A stretch of DNA of 64,000 nucleotides from Vreelandella subterranea (GTDB lineage Bacteria; Pseudomonadota; Gammaproteobacteria; Pseudomonadales; Halomonadaceae): positions 372,001 to 436,000 of the forward strand of contig NZ_FOGS01000002.1 of the NCBI RefSeq assembly GCF_900111305.1, written 5' to 3'. The notes under the pieces were generated by a model that saw only the letters and a program-made list of their open reading frames with translations, did not search any database and was not told where the DNA came from. Position 1 is the first letter of the stretch. Each line of letters starts with the position of its first letter. The position numbers were made by a program, and so were the translations under genes. Of this stretch, positions 52,936 to 61,906 are shown piece after piece.

Positions 52936-54183
52936 ATGGACACCCCCCAACCTCACGAATCGCCCACGCTTAAAAAATCCCACAAGCTGAGTAACGTCTG
53001 CTACGACATTCGCGGCCCGGTGCTCGACCACGCCAAACGCCTGGAAGAAGAAGGCCAGCGAATCCTCAAGCTCAATATCGGCAATCCTGCGCCCTTTGGC
53101 TTTGAGGCTCCCGAAGAAATTCTTCAGGACGTGATGCGCAACCTGCCCACCGCCCAGGGTTACTGCGACTCCAAGGGGCTCTACTCGGCGCGCAAGGCGA
53201 TCATGCAGGAATGCCAACGCAAACAGATTCCCGGCGTCGGCATCGAGGATATCTACATTGGTAATGGCGTTTCCGAGTTGATCGTCATGGCCATGCAGGC
53301 ACTCCTCAACGACGGCGACGAACTGCTGATCCCCGCCCCTGATTACCCGCTGTGGACCGCCGCGGCGCACCTTTCCGGTGGCCATGGGGTGCATTACATG
53401 TGCGACGAGCAGGCGGACTGGGCCCCGGACATGGCCGATATCCGCGCCAAGATCACCAGCCGCACCCGCGCGATTGTGCTGATCAACCCCAACAACCCCA
53501 CCGGAGCGGTCTACCCGCCCGCCGTGGTTCGCGAGGTACTGGACATCGCCAAGCAGCACAACCTGGTGGTGTTCTCCGATGAGATCTACGACAAGATTCT
53601 CTACGACGGTGTGGAACACACCGCCACCGGCGCGTTGGCGGATGACGATCAACTGGTCATCACCATGAACGGGCTCTCGAAAAGCTACCGCTGCGCCGGG
53701 TTTCGCTCGGGCTGGATGACCATTTCAGGCACCCTGGCCAAGCTCCACGCCCAGGATTTCATTCAGGGACTGACCATGCTGGCCTCGATGCGCCTATGCG
53801 CCAACGTGCCTGCCCAACACGCTATTCAAACGGCGCTGGGCGGCTACCAGTCGATCAATGATCTCATCCTGCCTGGCGGACGTTTGCTGGCCCAGCGCGA
53901 TATCACCGTGGAAAAGCTCAATGCCATCCCAGGGGTGTCCTGCGTAACACCCAAAGGCGCGCTGTATGCGTTCCCGCGTCTCGATCCCAAGGTGTTCAAC
54001 ATCAAGGACGACCAGCAGATGGTGCTTGATCTGCTGTTACAAGAGAAAATCCTGCTGGTGCAGGGCACAGCGTTCAACTGGCCAGAGCCTGACCACGTCC
54101 GCATTGTCACGCTGCCATGGGCTGACCAGTTGGGCGATGCGCTGGACCGCTTTGCGAACTTCCTCGCCCGCTATCGACAGTAA
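52936..54183 (+). CDS. alaA: Glutamate-pyruvate aminotransferase AlaA
   Basis: PLP enzyme of fold type I, 415 residues. NIGNPAPFGF, NPNNPTGAVYP and SDEIYDKILYDG are conserved class I/II aminotransferase motifs, and PLP-binding Lys is in NGLSKSYRCAGFRSGW (about residue 243). The RCAGFRSGW stretch matches AlaA. Makes alanine from pyruvate and glutamate. Follows rbgA after 57 bases. Confidence 0.93.
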   Translation: MDTPQPHESPTLKKSHKLSNVCYDIRGPVLDHAKRLEEEGQRILKLNIGNPAPFGFEAPEEILQDVMRNLPTAQGYCDSKGLYSARKAIMQECQRKQIPGVGIEDIYIGNGVSELIVMAMQALLNDGDELLIPAPDYPLWTAAAHLSGGHGVHYMCDEQADWAPDMADIRAKITSRTRAIVLINPNNPTGAVYPPAVVREVLDIAKQHNLVVFSDEIYDKILYDGVEHTATGALADDDQLVITMNGLSKSYRCAGFRSGWMTISGTLAKLHAQDFIQGLTMLASMRLCANVPAQHAIQTALGGYQSINDLILPGGRLLAQRDITVEKLNAIPGVSCVTPKGALYAFPRLDPKVFNIKDDQQMVLDLLLQEKILLVQGTAFNWPEPDHVRIVTLPWADQLGDALDRFANFLARYRQ

Positions 54184-54208
54184 AAGACACGATATTTGGG
54201 TCGAACAC

Positions 54209-54237
54209 TTGAAACCCGGGCACACTGAACGTATCTA
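54209..54237 (+). promoter_or_regulatory. Candidate promoter of htpX
   Basis: TTGAAA (54209-54214), 17 bases, TATCTA (54232-54237), about 90 bases before htpX. CTTGAAA also resembles a sigma-32 -35, but the -10 is a poor RpoH match. Confidence 0.4.
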
Positions 54238-54327
54238 ATCAAACCAGCACAGCCCGACAGTCATCGTCTATCGTTATACTCAACGTCGCCACACTAAGAC
54301 GCTTATATCCTAAGGAGAATCCGCCAC

Positions 54328-55233
54328 ATGATGCGCATTTTGCTGTTTTTAGGCACCAACATAGCGGTGTTGTTGGTCGCCAGCCTGACATTACGACTGC
54401 TTGGGGTGGAAAGCTACCTCAACGCCCAGGGCATCAACTTCACCGGCTTGCTGATTTTCTGCTTTATCTTCGGCATGGCGGGGTCAATGATCTCGCTGTT
54501 CATCTCAAAGTGGATGGCCAAACGCAGTACCGGCACGGTGATCATTGAAAACCCGTCGAACGACACCGAAAGGTGGCTGGTCGACACCGTCGCCGAACTG
54601 GCCCGCGAGGCCGGCATCAAGACGCCCGAAGTGGGTATCTTCCCGGCACAACAATCCAATGCCTTTGCGACGGGCTGGAACAAAGACGATGCCCTGGTGG
54701 CGGTTTCCGCCGGACTTTTAAACCGCATGCGTCCGGATGAAGTCCGTGCCGTGCTGGCCCACGAGATCGGTCACGTGGCCAACGGCGACATGGTCACCCT
54801 GGCCCTGATTCAGGGGGTCGTGAATACCTTTGTGATGTTCTTTGCTCGTGTCGTGGCCCACCTGATCGACGGCTTCCTGAAAAGCCGCAGCGATGGTGAG
54901 GGCGGCCTGGGCTTTATGGGCTATTTCGCTGTCGTGATGGTCGCTGAAATCATCTTCGGTATCGCGGCCTCGGCCATCGTGGCGTGGTTCTCCCGCTTTC
55001 GCGAATACCGCGCCGACGAAGCAGGCGCACGCCTCGCGGGGACCAACGCCATGGTCAATGCCCTGGCCCGCCTGAAAGGCGAAACCGAAATGCCCGACCA
55101 GATGCCCGATACCCTGCGCGCCATGGCCATTACCAAAGGCCAGACGCGCTCGCTGGTCGAGAAACTGTTTGCCAGCCACCCGCCGCTGGATGACCGTATT
55201 CGCGCGCTGAAAGAGGCCGCTTATCGTCAGTAA
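54328..55233 (+). CDS. htpX: Membrane zinc metalloprotease HtpX
   Basis: Inner-membrane stress protease of 301 residues. Two N-terminal spans (about 5-25 and 38-58), active-site [10 protein letters not shown] (about 144-153), two central spans and the third zinc ligand in [13 protein letters not shown]. Degrades misfolded membrane proteins with FtsH. Either of two adjacent ATGs can start; AAGGAG lies upstream. Confidence 0.96.
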   Translation: MMRILLFLGTNIAVLLVASLTLRLLGVESYLNAQGINFTGLLIFCFIFGMAGSMISLFISKWMAKRSTGTVIIENPSNDTERWLVDTVAELAREAGIKTPEVGIFPAQQSNAFATGWNKDDALVAVSAGLLNRMRPDEVRAVLAHEIGHVANGDMVTLALIQGVVNTFVMFFARVVAHLIDGFLKSRSDGEGGLGFMGYFAVVMVAEIIFGIAASAIVAWFSRFREYRADEAGARLAGTNAMVNALARLKGETEMPDQMPDTLRAMAITKGQTRSLVEKLFASHPPLDDRIRALKEAAYRQ

Positions 55234-55283
55234 ATCTCGACCTCAGGCTGCTAAACAGCCAGCACAGAAAAGCATATTAAACC

Positions 55284-55317
55284 AAAAACCCCAACGTCAC
55301 GGCGCGCTGGGGTTTTT
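55284..55317 (+). terminator. Intrinsic terminator after htpX
   Basis: Stem AAAAACCCCA / TGGGGTTTTT with a 14-base loop and terminal T run, 50 bases after the stop. The loop is GC-rich. Confidence 0.8.
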
Positions 55318-55351
55318 GTCATTTCGGTATAAGTTAAAGGCAGAGGGCCTG

Positions 55352-55798
55352 CTATTGCTTTTTACGCACCTTTATAAAAACAGTCGCCAGGGCGACAATC
55401 CCGCCAAGGCCCAACGTAGAGGCTGTTACTTCTTGCCCATTAAGCCCAAGCACTAGCGTGGTGACGATAAATCCTGCGCACAAGCTGTAAGCCATCCATT
55501 GACCACGCTTGATCTCGCTTATGTTGGCATCTTGAGCGCGTATGTTTGACTCAGCGATACGCAAATTGGCGTCATTCTCTTTGCTTTCTTGTTCGTGACG
55601 ATGGCGCTGCTGTTGCTCAGCCATGACGAGAATTCGATCAGCCGCCCCCGGCGTGATCGCCTCGTACCGCTGCATTTCGGAAGACGGCGGCAACGGACCA
55701 GAGTATGTGAGGCTTTGTGCCTCTAGTGCATGAATCCCCTGCTCTGATTTCAGGCTTTGATTGGGTTCATTGCCGGTAGGGCTGGAGGTTTCGTCCAT
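55352..55798 (-). CDS. DUF2335 membrane protein
   Basis: Protein of 148 residues starting at MDETSS (55798). YSGPLPPSSEMQRYEAITPGAADRI (two segments) is the DUF2335 hallmark, followed by helical EQQQRHRHEQES and two C-terminal spans (about 95-113 and 120-140). Function unknown; the family is common in mobile or accessory regions. It overlaps the gene upstream by 32 bases. Confidence 0.75.
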   Translation of the reverse strand: MDETSSPTGNEPNQSLKSEQGIHALEAQSLTYSGPLPPSSEMQRYEAITPGAADRILVMAEQQQRHRHEQESKENDANLRIAESNIRAQDANISEIKRGQWMAYSLCAGFIVTTLVLGLNGQEVTASTLGLGGIVALATVFIKVRKKQ

Positions 55799-55964
55799 AT
55801 TGCTCAATTGCCTTTTGCATATCCTTTCCGACCTGGATAAAGTCGCCGCGCATGGCAGCTTCATCGCTTTCATGTGACACAAAGCCGACTGGCTTTATCT
55901 CTCTGCGCTTCTGCGGAAAGATGCTGGTGACACTAGCAATGCGGGAGGAGGTTATGTATTTCAT
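55767..55964 (-). CDS. Small protein paired with DUF2335
   Basis: Protein of 65 residues (MKYITSSRIA...NLQPYRQ) not recognised by name. Charged, no membrane span. Overlaps the DUF2335 start, which suggests coupled translation. A GGAGTCGC site precedes its ATG. Probably real given the overlap, but could be a chance frame. Confidence 0.5.
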   Translation of the reverse strand: MKYITSSRIASVTSIFPQKRREIKPVGFVSHESDEAAMRGDFIQVGKDMQKAIEQYGRNLQPYRQ

Positions 55965-56070
55965 TGCGACTCCCCTTGATTGAGTTCTTTTAACATAGCA
56001 AATATCGCCATCATTTAGATAGGGAATAGCGAGAAAGGTTTAGGGCCTATCTATCAAGCACTGCTTTTGA

Positions 56071-57216
56071 CTACGCAACACTTACCCGAAACCCCGCCGC
56101 GCTGAGTGGCTCAATCAGCACGCTGGCAGCGCCCTTCAACTGCACTTCGAGGGTGGCAAACTCGCGGCGCAATGGGTAGTTGGCGCGGCAATGGTCAAAG
56201 CCTTTTGCCATCCCCGACTGGCGCACCTGGCGATGAAGAGTGTCGTGGTCACGGCGCACGTCATACACTGCCCGGGCGCAGAGTCTGAGCGCATCCTCCA
56301 CCGGCAGCGCCTGCTCGAGCGTCAGGCGCTTAAGCGCAGGCGGCGGGCAGAGTTCGTCAAACCCCAACGAGCTCGGCTGACCCAGATGGGCCGCCAACGC
56401 CTGGTGGATCATCCAACTGCCACGCAGCTTGCCGTCCAGGCTATGGCCCGCGATGTGGGGCGTCGCCAGAGTCGCCAGATCGTGCAGATTAGCGTCGATG
56501 GCAGGTTCCTGTTCCCATACATCGAGCACGGCGGTGATATCGCCCTGGCCCGCCAGCCGACTGCGCAGTGCCAGGCCGTCCACGCAGTCACCCCGCCCGG
56601 CGTTCAGCAGCACGCTGCCCGGCGTCAGCTCGTTGATTCGCTGTGCGTTGAGCAGATGCTGGGTGGCATGAGCACCGGACGCCACCAACGGCGTATGCAG
56701 ACACAGCACATCGCAACGGGCGATGAGTTCATCGAGGTCAGTAAAGCCATGAGCGCCTTCCTGTTCGGCCCTGGGTGGATCACAGGCCAGCACCGATATG
56801 CCCAATGCTTTCAACCGTGAGAGCAGTCGGCTGCCCACATTGCCCACCCCCAACACGCCAACGCTGCGCTCACGCAGTGCCCACCCCTCGCGCTCGGCAA
56901 GCGTCAGCAAGCTGCTTAGCACGTAATCGACGACCGCCCCGGCGTTGCAGCCCGGGGCGCTGGCAAAGCCGATACCCTGCTCCTCAAGGAAGGTCTGGTC
57001 GACGTGGTCGGTGCCAATGGTACAGGTACCGACAAAGCCCACGCGGCTATTGGCAAGTAACGCCTGATTCACCTGGGTCACCGAGCGGACAATCAACGCA
57101 TCGGCATCAGCCACCTCAGCGGCGCCAATCTCGCGACCGGGCACGCGCTCAAGCGTGCCGAAGGCTCCAAAGCAGGCGTCGGCGGCTGGAATATGGGCGT
57201 CGATAACAACTTTCAT
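56071..57216 (-). CDS. pdxB: Erythronate-4-phosphate dehydrogenase
   Basis: NAD-dependent 2-hydroxyacid-type dehydrogenase of 381 residues in pyridoxal phosphate synthesis. GVLGVGNVGSRLLSRL (about residues 122-137) is the NAD-binding loop; CLHTPLV, LNAGRGDCVD, DVWEQEP and the His in TPHIAGHSLDG are PdxB/SerA-type catalytic motifs, with the PdxB dimerisation domain at the C-terminus. Confidence 0.95.
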   Translation of the reverse strand: MKVVIDAHIPAADACFGAFGTLERVPGREIGAAEVADADALIVRSVTQVNQALLANSRVGFVGTCTIGTDHVDQTFLEEQGIGFASAPGCNAGAVVDYVLSSLLTLAEREGWALRERSVGVLGVGNVGSRLLSRLKALGISVLACDPPRAEQEGAHGFTDLDELIARCDVLCLHTPLVASGAHATQHLLNAQRINELTPGSVLLNAGRGDCVDGLALRSRLAGQGDITAVLDVWEQEPAIDANLHDLATLATPHIAGHSLDGKLRGSWMIHQALAAHLGQPSSLGFDELCPPPALKRLTLEQALPVEDALRLCARAVYDVRRDHDTLHRQVRQSGMAKGFDHCRANYPLRREFATLEVQLKGAASVLIEPLSAAGFRVSVA

Positions 57217-57311
57217 AGGCGTTTGCTTATCCGGGCTTTACAATACGCCCGCAACGCTTTTGCTGCAGGCAGGTTTAAGGAGGCGTTACAGAGAATGCCA
57301 AGGAGACTGTT

Positions 57312-57593
57312 TTGATCGTACGCTGGGAAACCGACCATGACTACGTGCTGGTGCATATTCACCAGGACATGCTGGGTGACTGGATCTTCAGCCGCGCCTG
57401 GGGACAGATCGGCACTCAGTTTGGCGGCCTGAAACACCAACTGGCCGACACCCTGGCCCAGGCCCATATGTGGCTGGAAGATGAAACCACCATTCAGGCC
57501 TCACGGGGATTTCGCAAGGTGCTCGAAGTGGCTGACAACACGCCCGAAGGCCAGGAAGCCATGCGCCAGCTTTCGCTGCTGGATACGGTCTAA
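57312..57593 (+). CDS. Small WGR-like domain protein
   Basis: Protein of 93 residues. VLVHIHQDMLGDWIFSRAWGQIG resembles a WGR domain (Trp-Gly followed by a basic/aromatic frame); the rest is helical. No enzymatic motif. Divergent from pdxB with about 95 bases between them. Role unknown. Confidence 0.65.
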   Translation: MIVRWETDHDYVLVHIHQDMLGDWIFSRAWGQIGTQFGGLKHQLADTLAQAHMWLEDETTIQASRGFRKVLEVADNTPEGQEAMRQLSLLDTV

Positions 57594-57614
57594 AACCGAT
57601 CAACTTGACGCCTC

Positions 57615-57950
57615 TTACCCCAGAAAACGCCGCCCGTTGCGCTGATATCCCCCTTTCGGCGCAGTGACCTCGGCGGGTGACATTAAATCGCTGAGAGCCG
57701 CTTCATCCAGCCAGCCCCGCGCTCGCAGCCAGTCGCACAGGGACTCGAGCGCGTATCCACCTTCCAGTTCGTTTCCTGCGTCGTCCGCCAACACGGGAAT
57801 GCGCTCGCCGTAGCGTGCCAGCAGCGTTTCATCGTCGGCCACCTCAACCCGTTGCCACGCAATGGGCTGCCGGGTTAACGCCGCCACCCGCGCCTCCAGT
57901 TCAGCGCAAAGGTGGCAGCCTTGGGTGGTGTAGAGCGTTAGCCGAATCAT
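57615..57950 (-). CDS. Glutaredoxin-family protein (DUF836)
   Basis: Protein of 111 residues with the glutaredoxin-like motif CHLC near residue 13, ERIPVLAD with the cis-proline, and a C-terminal extension. Members of this short family have an unknown redox partner. Located 19 bases after rlmL on the same strand. Confidence 0.8.
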   Translation of the reverse strand: MIRLTLYTTQGCHLCAELEARVAALTRQPIAWQRVEVADDETLLARYGERIPVLADDAGNELEGGYALESLCDWLRARGWLDEAALSDLMSPAEVTAPKGGYQRNGRRFLG

Positions 57951-57969
57951 GTTGCAGACCTAAATAATA

Positions 57970-60162
57970 TTACCCGCGGTGGCGTAACAGAAACACCTGG
58001 TGTGCATTGCTGCGCCGCTGAAAATCCGGGTCAAAGCTGCGCGCAGTCATATCCTCGACCACGAAGCGCTCGCCAAGCGACTCATCCAGCTTGAAGCGCC
58101 GCTGGTTATTGGAAAAGACCAGCGTGCCGCCCGGTGCCAGCCGCGCCATGGCCAATTCCACCAAGCGCGGATGATCGCGCTGAACATCCAGCGTATCGCG
58201 CATTTTCTTGGAATTGGAGAACGTCGGCGGGTCCATGAAAATCAGATCGAACTCGGCGTTGGCGGTTTCCAGCCAGCGGAAGCAGTCGTCGCGCACCACC
58301 CGATGCAGCCTGGGGTCGAGCTTGTTGAGCGTGAAGTTATCCCGCGCCCACTCCAGGTAGGTATTGGACATATCCACGCTCACGCTGTCGCTGGCACCGC
58401 CCAGGGCGGCCTGTACCGTGGCGGTGGCGGTATAGCAGAACAGGTTCAGGAAGCGCTTGCCGCTGGCCATCTCGCCCAGCATGCGCCGCACGGGCCGGTG
58501 GTCAAGAAACAGTCCGGTGTCCAGATAATCACGCAGGTTGACCCATAGCCGGGCATCGCCCTCGCGCACCTCGAAGCGTTCGCCGCTGGCATCGCGTTTT
58601 TGATACTGGGCGTTGCCGGTTTGCCGCTCACGGCGTTTAACATGGATCCTGCTGGGGTCGACACCCAGTGCGTCGGGCATGACCTCCAGCGCATCGAAGA
58701 GGCGCTTTTGTGCCTGGGAGGGGTCCACCGAACGCGGCGCGGCATACTCCTGGACGTGCACATGGTCGCCGTAGCGATCGACCGCCAGGGCGTACTCGGG
58801 CATATCCGCATCGTATAGCCGGTAGCAGCTTTCGCCGCTTTGCTTGAGCCACTTTTTCAGGCGCTTCTGGTTCTTTGCCAGCCGGTTGGCAAACATCTGC
58901 GCGTTCTCGGACCCTTTGGGTGCGGCCTGCACGGTCGCCGAGGGTTCGCTGTCGTCCTCTCCCCCGCGACTGGCCCGGTGCTCAATGGTCATCAATAACA
59001 GCTTGGCGTCCAGGGCACCGTTTTTCAGCGCGTACTGCTTGTGGGCGCGCAACCCAAGCCGATGCCCCAGGTCCGGATTGCCGGTAAATACAGCAAGGGT
59101 CCAGCCCGGAAACAGCGCCTTGGCTTTTTCACCCAATTGAGCATACAGCTGAACCAGCTCGGGCAGCTCGCCCAAACGTTCGCCGTAGGGCGGGTTGGTA
59201 ATCATTAGCCCCTGCTCGGCGGTCAGCTCGGCAGGCCGCGTCAGTTGTGAAAGGCGTTGGCCGTGCAGATGAATCAGCGCGGGAATGCCCGCGCGCATGG
59301 CGTTGGCCTTGGCGGCCGACAGCGCTGCCGGGCTTTCATCGAAGCCGGTCAGTAACGTTTTACAACGCTTGCGACCAATCGACGCACGTGCGTCAGCTTC
59401 TCGCTTGAGCTCTCGCCACTCGGCCTCATCATGACCCGCCCAGCCGTGAAATCCGAAACGTTCGCGGTGCAGGTTGGGCGCCTGGTCGGCCGCCATCAGG
59501 CCGGCCTCAATCAACAGCGTCCCCGCGCCGCAAAGGGGATCAATCAGCGGTTCACCCGCTTTAGCGCGCTCCGGCCAACCGGCGCGCACCAGCAGGGCGG
59601 CGGCCAGGTTTTCTTTCAAGGGCGCGTGGCCCACATCGCGGCGATAGCCACGCCGGTGCAGGCTTTCCCCGGACAGGTCGATACCCAGGGTCGCATTGGC
59701 CCGGTGCAGGTGGGCGTATAAGCGCAGGTGCGGCGTCTTGGTATCCACGGTGGGGCGCGCCTGCCCTGCCAACTGCAAGGCGTCAACCACTCCATCCTTG
59801 ACCGTCTGCGCGCCAAAGCGGGTGTGGCGAATGTGGTCGCTGCGGCCGTGGAAGTCCACTGCCATCGTCCGCCCAGGGGCCAAGTGCCGCGTCCAGTCGA
59901 TGCCCGCCACCACAGTGCGTAACTGGTCGGCGGTTTCGACCATCGGCTCGCGGGCCAGGATCAGGATGATACGGTTGGCAAGCCGCGACCACAGGCAAAC
60001 CCGATAGGCCGTGGCCAGATCGGCAGCGAAATACACGCCTGCCACGGTGGTTTTACCTGGGGAAGCACCCAAGGCGGTCAGTTCGTCGGCAAGCAGGCTT
60101 TCGATACCCTTGGGGCACGTTGCCAGCAGCTCTAGGGGGGCAATTTGGCTCGACTCGGTCAT
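57970..60162 (-). CDS. rlmL: 23S rRNA methyltransferase RlmKL
   Basis: Bifunctional enzyme of 730 residues. THUMP domain at about 60-160, N6/N2-type MTase with PLCGAGTLLIEA (about 198) and TNPPYGERL (about 320) for m2G2445, and a second SAM domain with DHRPVRRMLGEM, FLNLFCYTATATV (about 565) and MDPPTFSNS (about 640) for m7G2069. Standard length for RlmKL. Confidence 0.96.
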   Translation of the reverse strand: MTESSQIAPLELLATCPKGIESLLADELTALGASPGKTTVAGVYFAADLATAYRVCLWSRLANRIILILAREPMVETADQLRTVVAGIDWTRHLAPGRTMAVDFHGRSDHIRHTRFGAQTVKDGVVDALQLAGQARPTVDTKTPHLRLYAHLHRANATLGIDLSGESLHRRGYRRDVGHAPLKENLAAALLVRAGWPERAKAGEPLIDPLCGAGTLLIEAGLMAADQAPNLHRERFGFHGWAGHDEAEWRELKREADARASIGRKRCKTLLTGFDESPAALSAAKANAMRAGIPALIHLHGQRLSQLTRPAELTAEQGLMITNPPYGERLGELPELVQLYAQLGEKAKALFPGWTLAVFTGNPDLGHRLGLRAHKQYALKNGALDAKLLLMTIEHRASRGGEDDSEPSATVQAAPKGSENAQMFANRLAKNQKRLKKWLKQSGESCYRLYDADMPEYALAVDRYGDHVHVQEYAAPRSVDPSQAQKRLFDALEVMPDALGVDPSRIHVKRRERQTGNAQYQKRDASGERFEVREGDARLWVNLRDYLDTGLFLDHRPVRRMLGEMASGKRFLNLFCYTATATVQAALGGASDSVSVDMSNTYLEWARDNFTLNKLDPRLHRVVRDDCFRWLETANAEFDLIFMDPPTFSNSKKMRDTLDVQRDHPRLVELAMARLAPGGTLVFSNNQRRFKLDESLGERFVVEDMTARSFDPDFQRRSNAHQVFLLRHRG

Positions 60163-60511
60163 GGTAATGGCTGCGCGTAACCGCGCGATATTCCTATATA
60201 TTGCAAATGAGTGTACGTCTTATGACAATTTGATGGTCGACAAGTGACCCCATCATGGTCTAACAATAAGAGAGTAGCTACTGAAAACGCATGCGTTGCT
60301 GCCAGGGTCTTGAAGAACGTCTCAACGACCTGTGGCGTCTACGAGCGAGCCGCCCGGTGGGTTCAGCACGTGAGTGCTAGACCACGGTGCCGGAATGGCA
60401 GTTCACTCTTGAAGTTAGCTCTCGGAATGACGGAGCGGGTCTTAGAGCGGTGTCGGCTATCTTGCAACCCGTCATTTCACCTCAAAGGCTTTCATAAAAA
60501 GAGGTTAGCCA
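60163..60511. other. Intergenic region upstream of rmf
   Basis: About 350 bases. Carries the rmf leader and promoter, divergent from rlmL. An open frame 60244-60531 has no domain. No structure clear enough to name. Confidence 0.5.
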
Positions 60512-60721
60512 ATGAAACGACAAAAACGTGATCGCTTCCAGCGGGCTTATGTACATGGCTACAAAGCGGGCGTTACGGGTCGCTCCCGTGATGATTGCCC
60601 CAGTCAAGAGGTTAATTTACGCGAATACTGGATGAGCGGTTGGCGTGAAGGTCGCGGCGACCAGTGGGATGGCATGACCGGTGTCTCCGGCATCCATAAA
60701 AACCCCACGGTAATGACCTAA
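60512..60721 (+). CDS. rmf: Ribosome modulation factor
   Basis: Small basic protein of 69 residues that drives 100S ribosome dimers in stationary phase. MKRQKRDRFQRAYVHGYKAG and REYWMSGWREGRGD match RMF, with a somewhat longer C-terminus. AGAGGTTA precedes the ATG. Confidence 0.93.
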   Translation: MKRQKRDRFQRAYVHGYKAGVTGRSRDDCPSQEVNLREYWMSGWREGRGDQWDGMTGVSGIHKNPTVMT

Positions 60722-60767
60722 CCTTTTCGATCCTAATCACCAAACATCGTTTTACTGAATATCCCAT

Positions 60768-60795
60768 AAGCCCGCTCCATCAAGCGGGCTTTTTA
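60768..60795 (+). terminator. Intrinsic terminator after rmf
   Basis: AAGCCCGCT / AGCGGGCTT with a 6-base loop followed by TTT; 46 bases after the rmf stop and overlapping the convergent pyrD stop, so it may serve both. Confidence 0.8.
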
Positions 60796-61806
60796 GCGCT
60801 TCTTTAACGCCTCGGCACACTCGCTGACAAGCGTTGGCCCACGATAAATCAGTCCGGAATACAGTTGCACCAGATCCGCGCCAGCATCGCACTTAGCCCT
60901 GGCGGAGTCGCCGCTGTCGATACCGCCCACGCCGATAATCGGCAAATCCGGCAAGCGGGCCCGCAGCAGACGAATGATACGGTTCGACGCTTCAAACACC
61001 GGCTTGCCCGAGAGTCCCCCCGCTTCGTCGGCCTGAGGGTCACCCGCCACCGCTTCCCGTGAGATGGTGGTATTGGTGGCGATCACTCCGTCAAGGGCGT
61101 TGCGCTCGATGCTGCTCGCCACTAACGCCACTTCTTCATCAGTCATATCCGGGGCGATTTTCACCAGCAAGGGGACACGGCGGTCGGTTTGCTCATCCAG
61201 TGCCAGGCTGCGAGACCGGATGGGCCCCAGTAGATCATCCAACTGAGCACCGAACTGCAGCGTGCGCAGCCCAGGGGTATTGGGTGACGAAATATTCACG
61301 GTCACATAATCGGCGACCCCATGAACCGCTTCCAGGCAGGCCAGGTAATCGCCCAACGCATCGTCAACCGACGTGGTCAGGTTTTTGCCGATATTAATGC
61401 CCACGACACCGCGATAGTGACGCCGCTTTACCCGCGCGACCAGATGTGCCACACCCTGGTTATTAAACCCGAAACGGTTAATGATGGCCTCGTGTCCAGC
61501 AAGACGAAACAGGCGTGGCTTCGGATTACCCGGCTGGGCCACTGGCGTGACGGTGCCCACCTCAATAAACCCGAAGCCAAGCTCACCCAGGGCGTCGAGA
61601 TGATCGGCATCCTTGTCCAAGCCTGCCGCCAGCCCCACCCGGTTGGGAAAGCGCAGCCCCATCAGCTCGACCGGGTCATCAACGGGTTTGCCCACCATGC
61701 GCTTAACACCGCCAACCCGATGCAACGCGTCCAGAGCCCGAAGCGCCATGCCGTGGGAAGCTTCAGGGTCGATACGGAATAACAGCGAGCGGGCAAGGGT
61801 GTACAT
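60793..61806 (-). CDS. pyrD: Dihydroorotate dehydrogenase (quinone)
   Basis: Class 2, membrane-associated enzyme of 337 residues from MYTLARS (61806; the longer frame to 61971 is unlikely). GLAAGLDKDADHLDALG, NRFGFNNQG, YVTVNISSPNTPGLR with catalytic Ser (about residue 175) and GVGGIDSGDSAR are conserved. Oxidises dihydroorotate with quinone. Confidence 0.96.
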   Translation of the reverse strand: MYTLARSLLFRIDPEASHGMALRALDALHRVGGVKRMVGKPVDDPVELMGLRFPNRVGLAAGLDKDADHLDALGELGFGFIEVGTVTPVAQPGNPKPRLFRLAGHEAIINRFGFNNQGVAHLVARVKRRHYRGVVGINIGKNLTTSVDDALGDYLACLEAVHGVADYVTVNISSPNTPGLRTLQFGAQLDDLLGPIRSRSLALDEQTDRRVPLLVKIAPDMTDEEVALVASSIERNALDGVIATNTTISREAVAGDPQADEAGGLSGKPVFEASNRIIRLLRARLPDLPIIGVGGIDSGDSARAKCDAGADLVQLYSGLIYRGPTLVSECAEALKKR

Positions 61807-61855
61807 GGCGAGTCTCTTGAAGCAGGAAGGCAAAAATCGGGCGCCAGTATAACCT

Positions 61856-61882
61856 AAAAAGCGCGCCCGAGTGGGCGCGCTT
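61856..61882 (-). terminator. Intrinsic terminator of the glutamate dehydrogenase gene
   Basis: Minus strand: stem AAGCGCGCCC / GGGCGCGCTT, 4-base loop, then TTTTT; 25 bases after the stop codon. Confidence 0.85.
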
Positions 61883-61906
61883 GATACATCCGTGAAAGCG
61901 TCAGAA

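Noticed and set aside
60244-60531. Plus-strand frame in the rmf leader
   Set aside because: Basic, low-information sequence that runs into the rmf start in another frame; no domain.
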